Assembly (NCBI GenBank): GCA_037833965.1
Contig: AP031359.1
Location: 2,104,001-2,168,000 of the forward strand
Direction of reading: 5' to 3'
DNA length: 64,000 bases
DNA from: Marchantia polymorpha subsp. ruderalis
Lineage: Eukaryota > Streptophyta > Marchantiopsida > Marchantiales > Marchantiaceae
The notes under the pieces are model-generated. The model ran no database searches and was not told the DNA's origin. It saw only the letters and a list, made by a program, of their open reading frames with translations. Positions 44,449 through 56,945 of this stretch are shown here, one piece after another (position 1 is the first letter of the stretch; every line of letters begins with the position of its first letter). The position numbers and the translations under genes are program-made.

Positions 44449-45640
44449 GGAATGCGCAGACACGTGTGCCTTCGGCAAAAGCACCTTTGGCGGGACCAGA
44501 TTGGGAAAATGTAGTAGGTCCGCCTGGAGGAGGTTCTCCCACTCCATTGGAAGTACTAGCAGAGCATGGAGTTGAGGCCGTAGCAGAGGAAGCTGCGAGG
44601 CCCAGTGCGAGAGAATCGCCAAGGATTTCTGCGGCGACAGAAATGCTGGAGACAGAAGACGACACGCCTTTGGAGGAGGAGGAAGTGCACTCGATGCGAG
44701 GTACACCGACCAAAGTGCTCTGCGAGCAAGTGGTACTGCTACTCCTGTACCTTGATCGCAAGGCGATCAAGCACGGGAATCCCCGCCAGTGTGGATCTTT
44801 GTAATAACCCACCAAAGGCTAAAACTGCAGTATAGCAGCAAAAGGTCGAACTCACAGGGACAGATGCAACACACAGAGTACAAAGTGTCACGTTTTAACA
44901 GACTATTGAGGACTTTGAATTATCAGGCTATTGTCACTCCCAAAAATACTGCAAGTGCTTAGCTCGAAGGTCACTTGGAGGACGCACAGTGCATCATAGT
45001 TCATCCCAACACACACCTGAAACTGGAAAAGCACAACTGAGAGGTCGGTTAGGACCTCTACTTAAGGTTTAGGGGGAAAGTTTCCCAAGAGTACACTGAG
45101 AGGATCTGCAGATAGTGACCCCAACTCCGAATTTACAACTCTGACTGCTAGTGCAGAGCATCCAGGTTGGACTTCCTACTTCGGATGCGGTACTTGATCT
45201 ATATAAGATAAGATATAAAATATATATAAGATAAGATATGTATAAGATCCTAACTAGACTACGCTAGCTCAGAACATTCGGGCGAAGGCCTTCAGCTACA
45301 AAATGCGATAACTTCGACAAGTTGTAGCTCCTCTTGCGCGGTGACTGAACGAAAGACACAAACGCGCAGAGAAAACGAGGTCCTGAATTAAACTTCTGAA
45401 ACTGGAAAATCTCCCAAGGCCAACGCCCTGAACTACTTTATACACTCTACAATCCTAGCTACCTTACACTCTACTCTACGCTTCATCTGCTATGCCTCCG
45501 ATGCAAAGGCCGACTACGCACCAACTCCCTACCCGTCCAATCGTCTGCTCTCCTACGCAGTCCGAGCCGCCGCAATACCTCGGTCACCTCTGCCTCAAGT
45601 TTTGCAATAGCGTCCCGCGACCTCGAAAGGAAAGACTCCA

Positions 45641-48600
45641 TGTGGTAATCCACTTTTTGTTTTTGTGCGGAATTTAAAACATTTTTCGAAAACAGTACCG
45701 CAACAGCAACTGTAAATAGTAATTGGTACACTAAAATAGAGTGAAAATGGATGATTGCGGGTCTCGTAGAATCCAGGAAAATCCAGGAGTTGGGCGCAAT
45801 GTCCGCGACAAGCGCCCTGGCCCGAACGGACTGTTCCTATTCAGGGGAAGCGCCTTCGGCGCGAGCCGGAGAATGCGCCTTCGGCGATGGACGCCTTCGG
45901 CGCTAGGGGAATCCCTCATGACTGTCCCAATGCGTAACGCCTTGACTTGGTTAGGGTATCGTTGGAAAGAGCTCAACACGCTCGTTCTAACGAGCCCAAG
46001 AACTCTTAGAACGGATAAGGAATCACTGAGTTACGAGTGTCCGAAGTTACTAACAGGGAGCACCTTCGGCGACGGACGATGCGCCTTCGGCTGAAGCACC
46101 TTCGGCCCAAGGGTCAACGCCTTCGGCGATGTACAGCTTTGTCTGAACGCCTTTGGCGCCAGCGCATCAATATTAGGTGAATGCCTTTGGGGCAAGCGAC
46201 TCCGTACAGTCCGCCTTCGGCTGTACGCCTTTGGCGGTACGTCCTAGGCTGACACGTGCGCCTTCGGCGGGATAAAACAGATCAACAGAAAGGACAATAC
46301 GCATTGACTTCGGTCAACGCCTTTGGCTCAAGCGCCTTCGGCAATACAGCTACGTCGACGGACATCTTCAAGGGTACGCCTTCGGCGGTGCGGAAAGGGA
46401 AAGAATCAAGAATCGGCCAGAGGCGAAGGCCTCCTCCGCCATGCCTTTGGCGCTGCGCGAGCAGGGCTAAGTCGACGGACGCCTGCGGAAATTGAATTCA
46501 ATTTTTGAGCGTGTGAGCCCGCACAACGGCGGAGCGTGAAGCCGAGCGTGCAAGAGGAGGGCCGTTACGCCTCTAAGCCGGCACGGCAATCAAGTGGATC
46601 AATCCCCACGCCCAAGTATCAAACGATGAAATCTTGTGTGCCGAAGGCGGACGTCTCATTCTTGTAATTGCAATTTTGATTTCATGCGAGCGACAAGTGC
46701 GCAGCAAGAATTGGCGGAGAGAAATCGGAGAGAGCTGCGACACGCGAGGAATTGAAGAATAGTGCGCAACAGCTGAGTGCACGGCCGAGCGACTTGCTAG
46801 GGAGTGAGAGTGAGAGCTCGCGGAGAGATCGCGTCCGCGTGCAAGAAGCTTGGAGAGAGCAGAGGAAAGTTGTGGACTTCTGAAGTGCGCGAGGGAATTC
46901 AAGAACAGGATGTCAAAGGCGACACAGCTGCGGATGATTCCGCTGAAGCTACCGCAGATTGGGTTGCGCGCATTCCAACCCGAACTGACTGCAGTGAAAC
47001 TCGATTTCCTCCTGTGGGGATGGAATTGGTGTGCCAAGATATGGTTCGCGAGTGGCAGAAGGGCAGGGACCAACCTACGCGCGGATTTCGACCGCACCCG
47101 GAGCGATGGGAAGTCAGCGATTGGGAGCAGGTGCTGGGAAGATGCGCGGGAGAAGCAGGCCATCTTCCGCTCGAGAGCGAGAGCATCAAGGTCACGAAGG
47201 AGGAGGAGATTTCCTTCGCGACCCTATTCAAGAGAAGCAAGTCCAGCAAAAACGGGTACAAGATCCGAGACTACAAGGATCGATACCGCTGGAATGTCGC
47301 GGTAGCACTTATTCAACTCTTGCAGCCGCACAGGACCACCTACATAACTTCTTGGTAGGTGGCATTCGTGGAGCTGGCGTTGGTCGGAGCTCCGATTCAC
47401 TAGGCTCGTATTCTGTGGAAGACGACGAGGCAGCATGCGTTCGAGGAGAAGGGAGGATCGATCAATCACCTCTCCCCCTTCTTGATCAATTTCTATCGCT
47501 CAATGGGATGTATGACCGCGACAGATCGAGGGCAATTTCCATTGCTGTCAAGCAGCAATCCGGGTCGGTATGTGAAGGACGTCAAAGTCGACACCAACGA
47601 AGACGAAACACCTGCCTTCATGCCACCAGCTCAACCGGGGGCCGAGGGAGAATCTCTCGCAACACGAGTGCAGCGGAAGCGAAGATGGGAAGGAGGAGCA
47701 GAGAAGGGCCAGCAATGCGAGGCTGCTGCTCTCAAACGGAAGCGGCCACTAATAGAGCTCTGCAGTCGGCCCAAGCAGAAGGCACACAAGCTCGTATTGC
47801 CTGCAAGCAGCGCGGAGACGAGGCGTGCTGCAGAGGGAAGAAACTCACCATCCTCGGGGGAGGATGGGAGTGCGCGAACCGTAGAGAGGTCAGCAGACCT
47901 CCCTGCGCCGAAGGCACGGACGCCTTTGGCGGAAGCGAGAAGGCCTTTGGGTCAAGAGAAACAACACGCGGCACCTACGAATGTGCCGGCGACGGACAGG
48001 TGCGTCGCTTCCGAGCAAGTACCGTTTGATGACTCGACCTCGGGTTAGGAGCCTTCAGCGCAACAGAAAAGTGAGAAGAAGCCTTCGGGGAAGGAACCTT
48101 CGGCCAAGGGGCCTTCGGGTCAAGAGCCTTTGGCTGAAGCGCCTTTGGCTCAAGGGCCTTCGGGCCTAGGGACTACGGTTCAGCGGCCTTCGGGTGAGCC
48201 GCCTTCGGCACAAACCCAATGTGAGAGGACGGGTGACGGAGAAAAGGAGGAGGCATGTGTGTCTTCGGCGCTGCGCCTTTGGTAGTGACAGATCAGACGG
48301 GAGGTGTGGGCTTGTCGGAAACAAGGTCCCCCACCGCATTAGATATTTTGGCAGGAAGTAGTGCGGCGGCAGCGGCAGCAGAGGCTACGAAACCCAACTC
48401 CCGGGAATCGCTAGGGAATTTTGTGGCGACCGAAATCCTCAATTTGGAGGATGACGAGGACGAATCGAGCTTGGAGAAGGAGGAGGAGGAGTTGGTGCAA
48501 GGCACGCCGATGACGGCATTGTGCGAACATGTGGTACCTTTGTTGAGGTGGTACCTTTGGTACCTCGATCGCAAGGTGGCGAAGTATGCTGATCCCCGCC

Positions 48601-50451
48601 ACCGAGGGTCCTACGTCAAATTGGTGCACAGGCGAACGCGCACCAAGGTGAGGACCAGTAGCTTGTTGGCCTCCTTGGACAAGACCATCAAGGACCTGCG
48701 GTTGAAGAACAAGGCCCTCCGCGGACATCTCGCAATTGTGCGGAAATTGCAAAAGGTGGTCAACTAGACGCGGGACGAGAAGTTAGAGGAGGCGAAGAAG
48801 GAATTCGCAAAGCAGCAGGCAAAGCTCGCGGATGAGCTCGATTTTGAGCAAACTCAGAATCGCATCTTGTTAGATAAGCTCGTGCGACAGAGCCGATGAA
48901 AACACGGTTACTAGAGCAGTGTCAGAGCGCACGCCAAGCCGATGAAAACTTAATTCGTCAACTGCAATCGCAGTGCGGCGAATTGAGAGCGCAGCGTGCG
49001 GAGGCAAAGATGCAACTGGTAGTGGTTGAAGATGATCGCCGGCAAGCTGCAGATCGCACGCGAGAGGAGTTGGTAGAGCGAGTGAACCATTGTCTAAGAG
49101 GTTACACTCTTTGAGAAGTGGCTGCGTAGGAGAGAATCACACTGCGCGAGTTAGAGATTCGTGCGACGGGCTTGATGTCGGGTGACAGTCGGAGCCGGCG
49201 GCGGGTCGCAAAGAGGTTAGATGCCTTCCTGGCAAGGTGGCGGGACGCCATTGCAAACCTCGAGGCGGAGGTGACTGCGGTGTTGCGGAGGTTGGGGTTG
49301 CGCAGTAGAGCCGAAGACTGGTCGGGTAGAGAGTTAGGGCGCGGTAGTCCGTCGCGCAGGAGACACAATAGGTGACCTATAGTGTAGTGTAGCGTAGTGT
49401 AGTGTAGAGTCTTAGTTAGGACTTAGAAGGTATAAAGTAGTTCAAGGCGTCTTGCCTTGGGATTCTTCCAGTTTCGGAAGTGCAGATCAGGAACTCATTT
49501 TCTCTACGTGTTTGTGTCTTTAGTTTTGTCACCGCGCAAGAGGAGCTACAGCTTGACGAAGATACCGCATTTTGTAGCTGAAGGCCTTCGGCCAAAGGTT
49601 TAGAGCTAGTGTACTGGTTAGATACTTGGGCAGTTTGGATCTACACCTGCGGGTGACCGCTGAATGCTAAGAGTTAGTTACTGGTTAGATACTTGAGCAG
49701 TTCGTCCCTACACCTTCGGATGATTGTTCCTGTTTGTATTCCTTCGGTATGTTTCCCCTAAATGCCAAAGTGAAGTTTTGTTACTTTGAGTAAGCCTTGG
49801 TTGTAATTCAATTTACGCTGCAGAAGGCACACTCGGGGCAAATCTCTATCTGTAGAAGGCGCCCTCGGGGCAAACCTTTGTAGTATTTCTGAGAATGACT
49901 AGTGCCTGAGAATTCAAACTCGTCAATAGACTGTTATGGTGTGCCACTGGATCTCAGTTGAGTTTCTCAGTTCGGACTTGTATCCTCTACGCGTTTTGTG
50001 AGTTGAGTCACTCACCGCGTGTGAGTGACTTCGGTTTGACGAAGATACCGCATCCGAAGTAGGAAGTCCAACCCGGATGCCCTGCGCTAGCAGAAACTAG
50101 TGGAAGGGTTGTAAAAGCCGGAGTTGGGAGTCACTACCTGTAGATTCGCTGAATGTACTCGTGAGAGACTTTCCCCCCTGAAATCTTAAGTAGAGGTCCT
50201 AACCGACCTCTGAGTTATGTTTCTATAGTTTCAGGTGTGTGTTGGGGTGAACTACGCTACACTGTGCGTCCTCCGAGTGATCTCTGAGTTGAGCACTTGC
50301 AGTATTTATGGGAGTGACAATCGCTTGAGAATTCAAACTCTTCAATAGTTTGTTAAACGTGACACTTTGTACTCTGTGTGTTGACTCTGTCCCTGTGGGT
50401 TCGACCTATTTGCTGCTATACTCCAGTTTTAGCCTTTGTTGGGTTATTACA
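45641..50451 (+). mobile_element. E11: family element with perfect 5-bp target duplication
   Basis: It starts TGTGGTAATCCAC and ends TTGGGTTATTACA, length 4811 bp. Both flanks are CTCCA (45636-45640 and 50452-50456), a perfect 5-bp target duplication inside E10. Parts are a 5' region (45641-46909), a gene-like region (46910-49377) and a 3' region (49378-50451) with TATAAAG at 49431. No direct terminal repeats are visible. It is among the youngest insertions here by nesting and intact duplication, but cannot be dated from LTR pairs. It is a fossil with about four breaks. Confidence 0.85.
46910..49377 (+). pseudogene. Gene-like region of E11
   Basis: It starts MSKATQLRMIPLKLPQIGLR and follows the family order: Trp-rich domain, WEVSDWEQVLGRC, HLSPFLINFYRSMGC, basic block, SRPKQKAHKLVLPAS, palindrome-coded linker, acidic stretch, CEHVVPLL, coiled coil and the RRLGLRSRAEDWSGREL tail. 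It is a fossil with about four breaks. Confidence 0.55.
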
Positions 50452-52797
50452 CTCCAACCGCTTCGCCACGCGGCGCCGACTCCGACTGTCACCCGACATC
50501 AAAGCCGCCGCACAAATCTCCATCTTGCGGAGGGTCACTCTCTCCCGCGCTACAATCTTCCAGCGAGTATAACCTCTAAGGCACCGATCCACTCGCGCTA
50601 CTAACTCCTCCCGCATGCAATCTGTCGCGCGCCGGTTGTAGCCTTCAAATTCCACTAACTAGAACTCCGTCTCCGCATGCTGCGCTCTCAATTCGTCACA
50701 TTGCGATTGCAGTCGACGTAGTAACTCCTCGTCCGCCTTCCGTGCGATCTCACTCTGCTCCAGCAACCGCGTCGGCCGCACGAGCTCCTCTACCAAGATG
50801 CAATTTTGAGCTCGCTCGGAATTGAGCTCCGCCCCGATCTTCGCACGCTGCACTTCAAATTTGCCCTGGGCATCGGCCACCATAGAATCTCGCAGCTCCA
50901 GCGCTTTCTTCTGCAGTCTGCCCGTTAGGGTAAACTGCTCCTTTGCTCAAGATTTTGTTCAAGATTTTGCTCAAGATTTTGTTTTAGCTCTCGATACTTC
51001 TGGTCCAGGGCTATCAGCTCGGGATTCGTTGCTACCTTAATCCGAGTCTGATTCCTAACCAACTCAACGTAGGATCCTGGATGGCGGGGATCCGCGTACC
51101 TAGTTGCCTTGCGATCAAGGTACTGTAGTAGTGGTACCACCTGCTCGCAAAGCACTCCGGTCGGTGTACCTCGCATGCACTTCCTCTTCCTCCGATCCCG
51201 TGTCGTCTTCGGTCTTGAGGATCTCTATCGCCGCAGAAATCCTCGACGATTCTCTTGAGCTGGATCGCACAGCTTCTTCTGCCGCGACCTCCGCTCCACG
51301 TCCTGCCAACATCTCCAACGGGATGGGAGAACTTGCTCCCGGTGGGCCTGCTTCATCTGCCCGGACTGCTACCGCCAAAGGCACTTGTGCCAAAGGCGTC
51401 TGTGCCGAAGGCACACGTGTCTCCTCCTTCTTGCCTTCGTCCGCCGCAGATTGCTCAAGTTGCGTCTGCGCCGAAGTCGATTGCGCCGAATGCATTTGAC
51501 CCGAAGTCTGTTGAGCCGAAGGCTTCTCCCTACTTTGCTCCTGCGCCGAAGGCTCTTGACTCGAAGTCGAGTCATCAAAGGGTACTTGCTCGGAGGCCAA
51601 GCACTTCTCCGTCGCTGGCATGTTGGCCGGTGCTGCATGCCGTCTTCCTTGGCCCGAAGGCCTACGTGCTTCCTCCGAAGGCGTTTGTGCCTTCGGTGCA
51701 GGGAGATCAACTGACCTCCCAAGAAATCTTGCACTCGCATCCTCCTCCGAGGATGATGAGTTTCTTGTCTCCGCGGCTCGTTTTGTGTCCGCGCTGCTTG
51801 CCGGCAGAACAAGCTTGCGTGCCTTCTGCTTCAGTCAACTTGAGGGCTCGTGGTTCGCCCGACGTCTAACTGGAGCAGCGGGCACTTTCCGATGACTCTG
51901 GTCCGCCTCTCCATCCCACTTCCACTTCCGCCGTAGGTTGGTTCTTCTCCCGCAGCCACTCTCGGGCTATCTCCGGGCACATCTAATTCCATCTCCATAG
52001 GAGGAAGTCTAGCTTCACCGCTAGCAGCTCGTCTTGAAATGCGCGCAGTCCGATCTGCGGCACTTTCAGCGGGACCATCCGTAGCTAAGTTGACCTGGCC
52101 ATTGAACTCTCGCAAAGTCTCTGCAAACTTCTGCTCTCTGCTGCCTCGAACTTCTTGCAACTCTCTACACACTCGGCTACTGCGCGTCGGGAGCTCAGGC
52201 AAACTCGCTGTAATCTGCAATTCTCTCCCACTCTCCCAAACTATCCGCAAGCTCTCCGCGAATTCTCCACAAGACTCGTGCAAGGACTTTTCCGCTACGC
52301 ACTCTGCTGCTGCGCACTCTCTAGGAAAATTCCCCGCACACTCTCCTGTAACACACTCTCGACACAACTCTTCGCAATTCTCTCCGCTGATTCTCCAGCT
52401 GTGCGTCGCGAGCTCTAGCAAATGCACTATTGAAAATGTGAGGGTGAGTTCCTTCCTTCGGCGATCAAGATTGCTCAACGTTCGACACTTGGGCTGGCCG
52501 CGGCCAGCTTGAATGCGATGCCGGCATGGAGGCGTAACAGCCCAATTCGCATGCGTGAATGCACGCTCTGCCGTTGCGCGGACTCCCACACTTGTACATT
52601 CAATCTTGATCTCTCTGATTTCCGCCGACGCCATTCTCTGTTCGCATACCGCCGAAGGCGCTCGCGGCAAAGGTACGGACTTCCGCCATCTCCTTTGTTC
52701 TTTCTCCTTTTGCTGAAGTCGAGTCCTTCCGCCAAAGGTGCATCCTTCCACCGAAGGAGCATCCTAGAGGCGAAGGCATTCTTTCCGCCGAAGGCGA

Positions 52798-53040
52798 AAC
52801 CTAACGACGAAGGCGTACTAAGTGACGAGGTCATTTTTCCTCTGACAAAGGCGCTCTGTGTTGCGTGCTTTGTACGTATGTAATAACCCATCAAAGGCTA
52901 AAACTGCAATATAGTGGCAGAAAGGTCGAATCCACAGGGACAGAGGCAACACACAGAGTACAAAGTGTCACATTTAACAGCCTATTGAAGAGTTTGAATT
53001 CTTAGGCGACTGTCACTCCCAGAAATACTACAGGGGTTTA
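52798..53040. repeat. Segment duplicated at 57018-57267
   Basis: About 80 bp of element 5' region (cctaacgacgaaggcgtac... tttgtacgta) plus the start of an inserted right end (TGTAATAACCCATC) is almost identical at both places, including the insertion point itself. The two loci therefore share one insertion event copied by duplication or conversion. Confidence 0.8.
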
Positions 53041-53887
53041 CCCTGAAGGCACCTGCTGCAGCGTAACTTGAATTACAACCAAGGCTTACTCGAAGTAACA
53101 AAACTTCACTTTGGCATTCTGAGCATCAATCCCGATGCTCAGAGCTGGTTGCGAGTTAGATACTTGAGCAGTTCCCCCTTACACCTTTTAGTGATTTATC
53201 CTAATTGTACTCCTACGGGACGTTTCCCCTAAATGCCAAAGTGAAGTTTTGCTACTTCGTGTAAACCTTGGTTGTCAATTCAGGTTACGCTGCAGAAGGC
53301 ACCCTCGGAGCACACCTCTGGAGTAATTCTGGGAATGACTAGTGCCTGAGGATTCAAACTCCTCAAAAGTCTGTTATGGTGTGTGTTATTGGATTGTGTC
53401 TCAGTTGAGTTTCTCAGTCGGACCTGTATTCTCTGCGCTTGGTGTGAGTTGAGGGTGACGTCCACCGCGTATGAGTGACTTTGTTCCGAAGTAGGAAGTC
53501 CAATCCGGGTTCCCTGCGCTAGCAGAAACTAGCGGAAGGGTTGTAAAAGCCAGAGTTAGGAGTCACTACCTGCAGAGCCTCTGAATGTACTCGTGAGAGA
53601 CTTTCCCCCTAAAATCTTGAGCAGAGGTCCTGACCGACCTCTGAGTGGTGTTTTTTTTTCCAGTTTCAGGTGTGTGTGTTGAGTGACTTACGCTGCACTG
53701 TGCATCCTCCGAGTGACCTCCGAGTTGAGCACTTGCAGTATTTCTGGGAGTGACAGTCGCCTGAGAATTCAAACTCTCCAAAAGTCTGTTAAACGTGACA
53801 CTTTGTACTCTGTGTGTTGCCTCTGTCCCTGTGGGTTCGACCTTTTTACCACCCTACTGCAGTTTTAGCCTTTGGTGGGTTATTACA
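52879..53887. mobile_element. E12: two right-end pieces in inverted arrangement
   Basis: The unit begins TGTAATAACCCATC (reversed right end) and finishes GTGGGTTATTACA (forward right end at 53887). A reversed right-terminal piece runs to about 53122 and a forward right-terminal piece follows. No gene-like part is present. It looks like two fragments joined by rearrangement, not a unit in its own right. Confidence 0.6.
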
Positions 53888-54314
53888 GGCTGCGGATTGC
53901 TTCCTTCAACAGTTCCGCAACCTCGTCCTTGATGTCCGGAGTATACTCCCGCTTTAACACGCGTACTTGTTCATCCTCGATCTGTGTATCAGTCCGCGCC
54001 GCAGGTGTTCCGCGCATAGCTAAAGGCCTTTGCGCAGGCCTCAAGTCAGACCTGCTACTTGTCTTCTCTTCTCCCTTCTCTTTTCGATCATCGGGCTTAC
54101 GACTGTGCTTACGATTATCTCGTTCCTCTTCTTTCGATCGCCTCGAGCTGCGGGTTTCCACTCGTCCGCACATAACCTCTTCTGCAGGCCACTCCTCTTC
54201 CTCATCATTCTTGTCCAAACTCGCCTCAACCTGGTTGACCTATACGTCCTCCTTGGCAGGAGGCGTCACAAATCGCACGGTGGGCCGATTGGCTGGGGGT
54301 TGATCACACTCCAC
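53888..54314 (-). mobile_element. Ty3/gypsy-type gag fragment
   Basis: The minus strand holds a Lys/Glu-rich stretch ending in EDEQVRVLKREYTPDIKDE, closely matching the start of E14 (EDEQVRVLRREYAPDFKDE). It is bounded by the right end of E12 (53887) and the start of E13 (54315). It is a small fossil scrap of the same gag-pol family. Confidence 0.6.
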
Positions 54315-56945
54315 TGTAATAACCCACTAAAGGCTAAAACTGCAATATATTGGTAGAAAGGTCGAACCCACAGGGACAGAGGAACACACAGGGTACAAAG
54401 TGTCACATTTAACAGACTATTGAGGAGTTTGAATTCTCAGGCGACTGTCACTCCCAGAAATACTGCAAGTGTCCACTCGGAGCGCACTCGGAGGTCGCAC
54501 AGTGTAGCGTAACACACACACACACACACACACACACCTGAAACTACAGAAACACAACCCAGAGATCCGTTAGGACCTCTACTCAAGATTTCAGGGGGGA
54601 AGGTCTCTCAAGAGTATACTCAGCGAAGCTGCGGGTAGTGACTCCCAACTCCGGCTTTTACAACACTTCCACTAGCTTGCTGCTAGCGTAGGAAACCCGG
54701 TTTGGACTGCCTACTTCGGATCGAAGTCACTCATACGCGGTGAACAACACTCTCAACTCACAAAACGCGCAGAGAACACAGGTCCGCACAGAAGGACTCA
54801 CTGAGAAACATTCCAGTAACACAATAACAGTCTATTGAAGAGTTTGAATTCTTAGGCACTTGTCATTCCTAGAAATACTACAAGGGTTACCCCAAAGGCA
54901 CCTGCTGCAGCGTAACCTGAATTTACAACCAAGGATTACACGAAGTAGCAAAACTTCACTTTGGCATTCAGGGGAAAAATCCCGAAGGAGTACAATCAGG
55001 AACAAACACTCGAAGGTGTAGGGGCGAAACTATTCAAGTATCTAACTAGTCACTGCCTCTGAGCATCGGCAATCACCCGCAGGTGTAGATCCGAACTACT
55101 CAAGTCTCTAACCAATGTACTAGCTCTGAACATTCGGCCGAAGGCCTTCAGCTACAAAATGCGGAACGCCAAGTTGTAGCTCCTCTTGCGTGGTGACAGA
55201 ACTAAGGACACAAACACGCAGAGAAAATGAGTTCCTGATCTGCACTTCCGAAATTGGGAAAGAACCCAAGGCAAGACGCCTTGAATTACTTTATACCTTC
55301 TAAGTCCTAACTAGCACTACACTGCACTACACTATGCGCCGGCACGGAACCACGCTACACTACACTCCGCAGAACCTGTGCTTCGCCTCCTGCGCAACGG
55401 ACTGCCGCGCACTAACTCCCTACCCTGCCAGTCTTTCGCTCGACTGCGCAGTCCCAAACGCTGCAACGCCGCGGACACCTCCGCCTCGAGGGTGGACATG
55501 GTATCCCGCGCCATTCTTCGCCACCTTCCGCCGACTCCTACTGTCACCTGACAACAACCCGGCTGCACGAAGCTCTAACTCACGCAGTGTGAGTTTCTCC
55601 TGCGCCGCCACTTCCCAGTGAGCGTAGCCCTTGAGACAATGGGCGACTCGCCTCGCCATCTCCTCATTCGTACGATCTGCCTCTCGCCTGCGATCGTCCT
55701 CAATTACTACCAACTGCGATTCGGCCTCCGCACGCTGCGCTCTCAATTCCCCGCACTCCGACTGCAGCCTGCGGATTAAATCCTCATCCGCCTGTCGTGC
55801 GAGCTGACACTCCGCTAACAACCACGTCTGTCGCACGAGCTCCTCTGACAGAATCTGATTCTGAGTTTTCTCAGAAATCAATTCCTCCGTGGTCTTCACC
55901 ACATCCCACGACGGACGTACACTCGTTCGTACCGCTCCTCGGCCAATCCTCCTACGCCGAAGGCGATCGTCCGCGCATCGGACAAAAGTTGAACTCCCTT
56001 CTACGTAGGCGGAATCCCCGGCGGAATCTCCGCCGACGCGGAACTGCATCCGCCTGTGCGTAGGTGGATTCCGTCCGCGCTGCTGCGCTGCCGCGGAAGG
56101 CGTTGACCGCGGTCAACAGGCTCCGTCTAGTTTGTCCAATTCTTGCCTCTCCGTCGGCACTCTCGCCGCCGCAACTCCGTCCGACCGAAGGCGCATCCAT
56201 CCGTTTCGTCCGTACAGTCCGTACGGTCCGTACGGATTTTACTACTCCGGTGGTTCCTCGCCCGTCCGCGCCGCTGCGCTGGCGCGGAAGGCGCCGTACA
56301 ATTTCTAACCACGAAGGCACATTTCTAGGGCCGAAGGCGGTTTTCCCGCCAACGCCGAAGCGCCTGTGCGTAGGCGGACTTTGCTCGTCCGCCTGGGCAG
56401 AGGTTTCCTCGCCTACGCGTAGGCGACATTCGCGGTGGCCATTGCGCCTACGTCAACCCTATTTTGCCTACGCGTAGGCGAACTTCCTTCGTCCGCGCAT
56501 AGGACAAACTTTCCTCGCCTACTCGTAGGCGAGAAACCGAGTATCTTGCAACCTTCATAACTCCCGGAGTCCTCATCCGTTTGTGGCGTTCTTGAGCTCG
56601 TCATGATCAGGGCGTCAAGCTCTTTCCAACAAGACCCTAACCAAGTCGAGGCGTTTGGGAATTGACCAAATTCTGAAGGATTCCTCTAGCGCCGAAGGCG
56701 CAGCGCCGAAGGCGGATTTTGCGCCTTGCGCCGAAGGGGTTATACCTTCAGAGCCCGCATGGAGGGTGGTGTCCGTCCCCGACGTTGCACCCCACTCCTG
56801 GATTCTACGAGTTCTTTCGAGAATCTCTGCGATCTTCCGATTTCACTTTGTTTTGATGCACCGAAGGCCATTTACACTGCTGCCGCGGTACAGTTTTCCG
56901 AAAATGTTTTAATTTCCTCAAAAATACCAAAAGTGGGATACCACA
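54315..56945 (-). mobile_element. E13: short 2.6-kb derivative of the 5-kb family
   Basis: Both termini are present: reversed right end TGTAATAACCCAC at 54315 and reversed left end at 56945 (complement of TGTGGTATCCCAC). Only the C-terminal coiled-coil part of the gene-like region remains (about 55330-55900), so it is about half the usual length. Flanks TCCAC and CTTGT do not match. A (CA)n tract lies at 54511-54538. Its 5' region carries the CCTACGCGTAGG palindrome like E4. It is a broken fossil. Confidence 0.65.
56340..56540. repeat. CCTACGCGTAGG palindrome cluster in E13
   Basis: Several 16-18 bp palindromes occur. TCGCCTACGCGTAGGCGA (from about 56409) is perfect over 18 bp. E4 carries the CGCA-centred variant, one CpG transition away. 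Confidence 0.8.

Larger units (their letters stand above)
38081..44799 (+). mobile_element. E8: 5' part of a 5-kb-family element, interrupted by E9
   Basis: It starts TGTGGTAGCGCAG at 38081 in satellite R2, with flank CTCGT. The 5' region runs to 38971 and the gene-like region starts at ATG 38972. E9 is inserted at 40252-44448. E8 resumes at 44449 and stops at 44799 at the codons before SYVEL, where E10 begins, with flank ATCTT. The matching 3' part appears to be E3 (flanks ATCCT and CTTGT on the minus strand). It is a broken fossil with several breaks. Confidence 0.7.
44800..52878 (-). mobile_element. E10: reversed 5-kb-family element, interrupted by E11
   Basis: It begins with the reversed right end TGTAATAACCCACC at 44800 inside E8. 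The right region (44800-45480) is followed by the gene-like region on the minus strand (45481-45640 and 50452-52102; start ATG at 52102) and then the 5' region to 52878, where E12 begins. E11 is inserted at 45641-50451. It is nearest to E5 in all three regions. At 50940-50990 the coiled coil holds a short in-frame QNLE repeat. A TATAAGATAAGA low-complexity tract lies at 45199-45250. It is a broken fossil with several breaks. Confidence 0.7.

Noticed and set aside
40247-44453. Clean 5-bp target duplication for E9
   Set aside because: Flanks CAAGA and AAGGA do not match well enough; the site is A/G-rich so partial similarity is expected.
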